Source: Sulfobacillus benefaciens (GTDB taxonomy: Bacteria; Bacillota; Sulfobacillia; Sulfobacillales; Sulfobacillaceae). Taken from it: a DNA stretch of 64,000 nucleotides. Made by a program: the position numbers and the translations under genes. Under the pieces are notes generated by a model. That model saw only the letters and a program-made list of their open reading frames with translations. It made no database searches and was not told the origin of the DNA. Positions 62,412 to 64,000 of the stretch are shown in pieces (the stretch's first letter is position 1; every line of letters begins with the position of its first letter). The DNA is taken from contig PXYW01000002.1 in assembly GCA_003023695.1 (NCBI GenBank), positions 25,619-89,618 of the forward strand. The letters are read 5' to 3'.

Positions 62412-62983
62412 AATTGCGTTACCACGTCCTTCAATTCGTCAAGAGTGCCACGATTGTCAATGACCACCTGGGCATAGGACAACTTCTGATCCAACGGCAT
62501 CTGCGCGCCTATTCGCCGTTCTGCCTCGGTAACATCGACATGGTCCCGCTCCATGATTCGCGACAACTGTTGCGTCAGGTCGGCGTAGACAACCCATACC
62601 TCATCGACCATTTTATGCAAGCCTCCCTCAATTAGGAGAGGAACGTCCAGCACAGCCAATAGCTGACCTTGTCGACGAAAGACGTCAAGCCCTTGAGCCA
62701 TCAGAGCTCGGACGCTCGGATGAACCAATTGATTTAATTTTTTTCGCGCGTCCTCATCGTGAAATACCAGAAAGCCTAATTTCCGTCTAAGAATTTCCCC
62801 GTTGGGTCCGAGGATACTCCACCCAAATTGTTGCCAAATCGCTGCCCATACGGGTTGTCCACGGGTTTGGCAGGCATGCGTCAAGGCGTCCGCATCGATC
62901 ACCGGCACTCCTAGATCTTTCAGTATTGCACTGACCTGAGACTTCCCCGATCCAATGCCCCCAGTCAGACCAATCACTCGCAT
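62369..62983 (-). CDS. coaE: Dephospho-CoA kinase
   Basis: Last step of CoA synthesis: phosphorylates dephospho-CoA at the 3'-OH of ribose. A 204-residue P-loop kinase with GLTGGIGSGKS at the N-terminus, DADALTHA, and the LID-region RIMERDHVD...RIGAQM. Start ATG 62983 follows AGGTGA; upstream ATGs at 62986 and beyond would add residues outside the family. It lies 8 bases after the solute-binding protein gene and overlaps the lytic transglycosylase gene. Confidence 0.96.
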   Translation of the reverse strand: MRVIGLTGGIGSGKSQVSAILKDLGVPVIDADALTHACQTRGQPVWAAIWQQFGWSILGPNGEILRRKLGFLVFHDEDARKKLNQLVHPSVRALMAQGLDVFRRQGQLLAVLDVPLLIEGGLHKMVDEVWVVYADLTQQLSRIMERDHVDVTEAERRIGAQMPLDQKLSYAQVVIDNRGTLDELKDVVTQLWHKAQDRAKPDDG

Positions 62984-62991
62984 CATTTCAC

Positions 62992-64000
62992 CTATTTCCG
63001 CCAAGTAATGGATTGCCAATTCAAGGCGCCATTAGCAAATTCACTGGCTGTGGTAATGTCATGATCTAAGAGCCAAAAGCTTCCGCGTCGTACCAAAGGA
63101 ATGGCAGTACCGCCCTTTATTCGGTTTTGCGTACCAATGTACGCCGTAATTTGTCCTGTTGTTGCCAACGCATGGATTTGAGGTGCTGTAGATACCTTTA
63201 CCGAAACCTTGCCATGTGTCAATCGACTCAGGGTTTTCGCCAAAACCTCGGCGGCCGGATCCTGCCCATTGACCCAAACCGTCATGGCATGGCCCGTGGG
63301 CAGCCCCGTTGGCCAGCTAAACCCCTCAGACGGCACCACTCCTAAAAAGGCTTGAGACACCCAAGTATTAATGGGAGCTAAAGTGGGATAAGCACTGATT
63401 CTTCCACGATTCGAGCTGAGAAATAACTTAATGGTGCCCGGTGTCGGAAGAAAAGTGATGCGTTTATGTTCCTGAATGGGAACCTTTTGTAATTGATTGG
63501 CTGCAACCGGCACCACCGACACCGTCTTGTTAATAAACCCTAGGACCGCCAATTGAAATGACGAATATAATTGGAGTTGGACTTGAGTGGGTCCTGTGCC
63601 AAATACCCGCTGAAATGTCAAATGATCGCCCGGCACCCAGTCTGTTAAACGATATCCCGCCGTTCCATAGAGGTTGGTAAACTGCCAATTAGCACCCCCA
63701 CGAAGCTGGTCAGACAAGGGGACGATGGATAAGGCGGGATTGGCCAGTGCCCGTAAAAATGCCAGGTTGGCGGGGTGCTTCAGTGTGATCGTCAAGGTGC
63801 TGGCGTTGACCACCTTAATTCCCGATAAATAGTTCAGGCGACCAGAAATCATATGTTGGTACCCTACCACATTACTCAACAAAGTTTTTACCGTTGGGGA
63901 ATTTACCTGTGGCAAAAGCGGACGTGTCAAAGCCTCTGCCACAGTAGTAGCCGTTAGACTCCTGCCGTTGGTCAAACGACGCTTCCCTAGTTCAATGGTC
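62992..64000 (-). CDS. Peptide-type ABC transporter substrate-binding protein, cut by the window edge
   Basis: The open frame runs off the right edge with no start; the visible 336 residues include TNGRSLTATTVAEAL (comparable to the W(S/T)DG.P.TA.DV motif of SBP family 5), then YLSGIKVVNASTLTITLKHP and further family-5-like strands. The C-terminal third is less conserved. A lone binding-protein gene next to coaE suggests recruited function; permease genes may lie to the right, outside the window. Confidence 0.75.
   Translation of the reverse strand, partial: TIELGKRRLTNGRSLTATTVAEALTRPLLPQVNSPTVKTLLSNVVGYQHMISGRLNYLSGIKVVNASTLTITLKHPANLAFLRALANPALSIVPLSDQLRGGANWQFTNLYGTAGYRLTDWVPGDHLTFQRVFGTGPTQVQLQLYSSFQLAVLGFINKTVSVVPVAANQLQKVPIQEHKRITFLPTPGTIKLFLSSNRGRISAYPTLAPINTWVSQAFLGVVPSEGFSWPTGLPTGHAMTVWVNGQDPAAEVLAKTLSRLTHGKVSVKVSTAPQIHALATTGQITAYIGTQNRIKGGTAIPLVRRGSFWLLDHDITTASEFANGALNWQSITWRK

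Overview
The window reads as chromosome of an endospore-forming, Gram-positive (Firmicutes) aerobe with near-balanced base composition. An alpha/beta-type small acid-soluble spore protein gene (61657-61821), GGAGG-type ribosome sites, many GTG and some TTG starts, heme O synthase, a CO-dehydrogenase-like operon and a proton-pumping transhydrogenase together suggest a Sulfobacillus-like organism. That genus assignment is inference from gene content. I recognised no rRNA, tRNA, CRISPR array, complete insertion sequence or phage.

Layout. 1-9.1 kb: heme O synthase, Hsp20, a TetR regulator, purE-purK, moaA with a LigB-type dioxygenase, and a quinone oxidoreductase behind a palindromic operator. 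9.3-18.8 kb: asparagine synthetase; a leftward string fur / DUF4149 / Nudix / prpD / prpB (2-methylcitrate cycle); a lipoate ligase with cyclophilin; an S9 peptidase. 18.8-24.2 kb: a five-gene molybdenum hydroxylase operon in the order coxD-E-M-S-L. 24.3-31.3 kb: OafA-type acyltransferase, YjbQ, YtcJ-type amidohydrolase, lipoprotein, Nudix. 31.3-36 kb: an acyl-CoA mutase large subunit with isobutyryl-CoA-mutase active-site residues, a divergent HTH regulator, leucine dehydrogenase and an F420-ligase-like protein.

36.3-43.7 kb is the most striking block: SDR oxidoreductase, iron-containing alcohol dehydrogenase and a 1774-residue trifunctional propionyl-CoA synthase (acyl-CoA synthetase, enoyl-CoA hydratase and enoyl-CoA reductase in one chain), the signature enzyme of 3-hydroxypropionate metabolism known from Chloroflexus. 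43.7-52.8 kb: class I aldolase, a lone peptide-binding lipoprotein, acyl-CoA synthetase with enoyl-CoA hydratase, and the pntAA-pntAB-pntB transhydrogenase. 52.8-54.2 kb has no intact gene but holds a decayed piece of a 2-oxoacid:ferredoxin oxidoreductase beta subunit. 54.2-64 kb: an isocitrate dehydrogenase-family gene behind a perfect 17-bp inverted repeat, an HD protein, DUF2203, cobalamin adenosyltransferase, EamA transporter, VanW, a secreted amidase with homoserine dehydrogenase, the spore protein, lytic transglycosylase, coaE and a truncated solute-binding protein.

Working together (inference): the window is rich in short acyl-CoA metabolism. 3-Hydroxypropionate could become propionyl-CoA through Pcs, which draws on NADPH that the transhydrogenase can supply. 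Propionyl-CoA could then drain through the 2-methylcitrate cycle (prpD, prpB). Valine could pass through leucine dehydrogenase to isobutyryl-CoA and, by the mutase with adenosylcobalamin made with the help of the adenosyltransferase, to butyryl-CoA. prpC, the small B12-binding mutase subunit and a malonyl-CoA reductase are not in the window.
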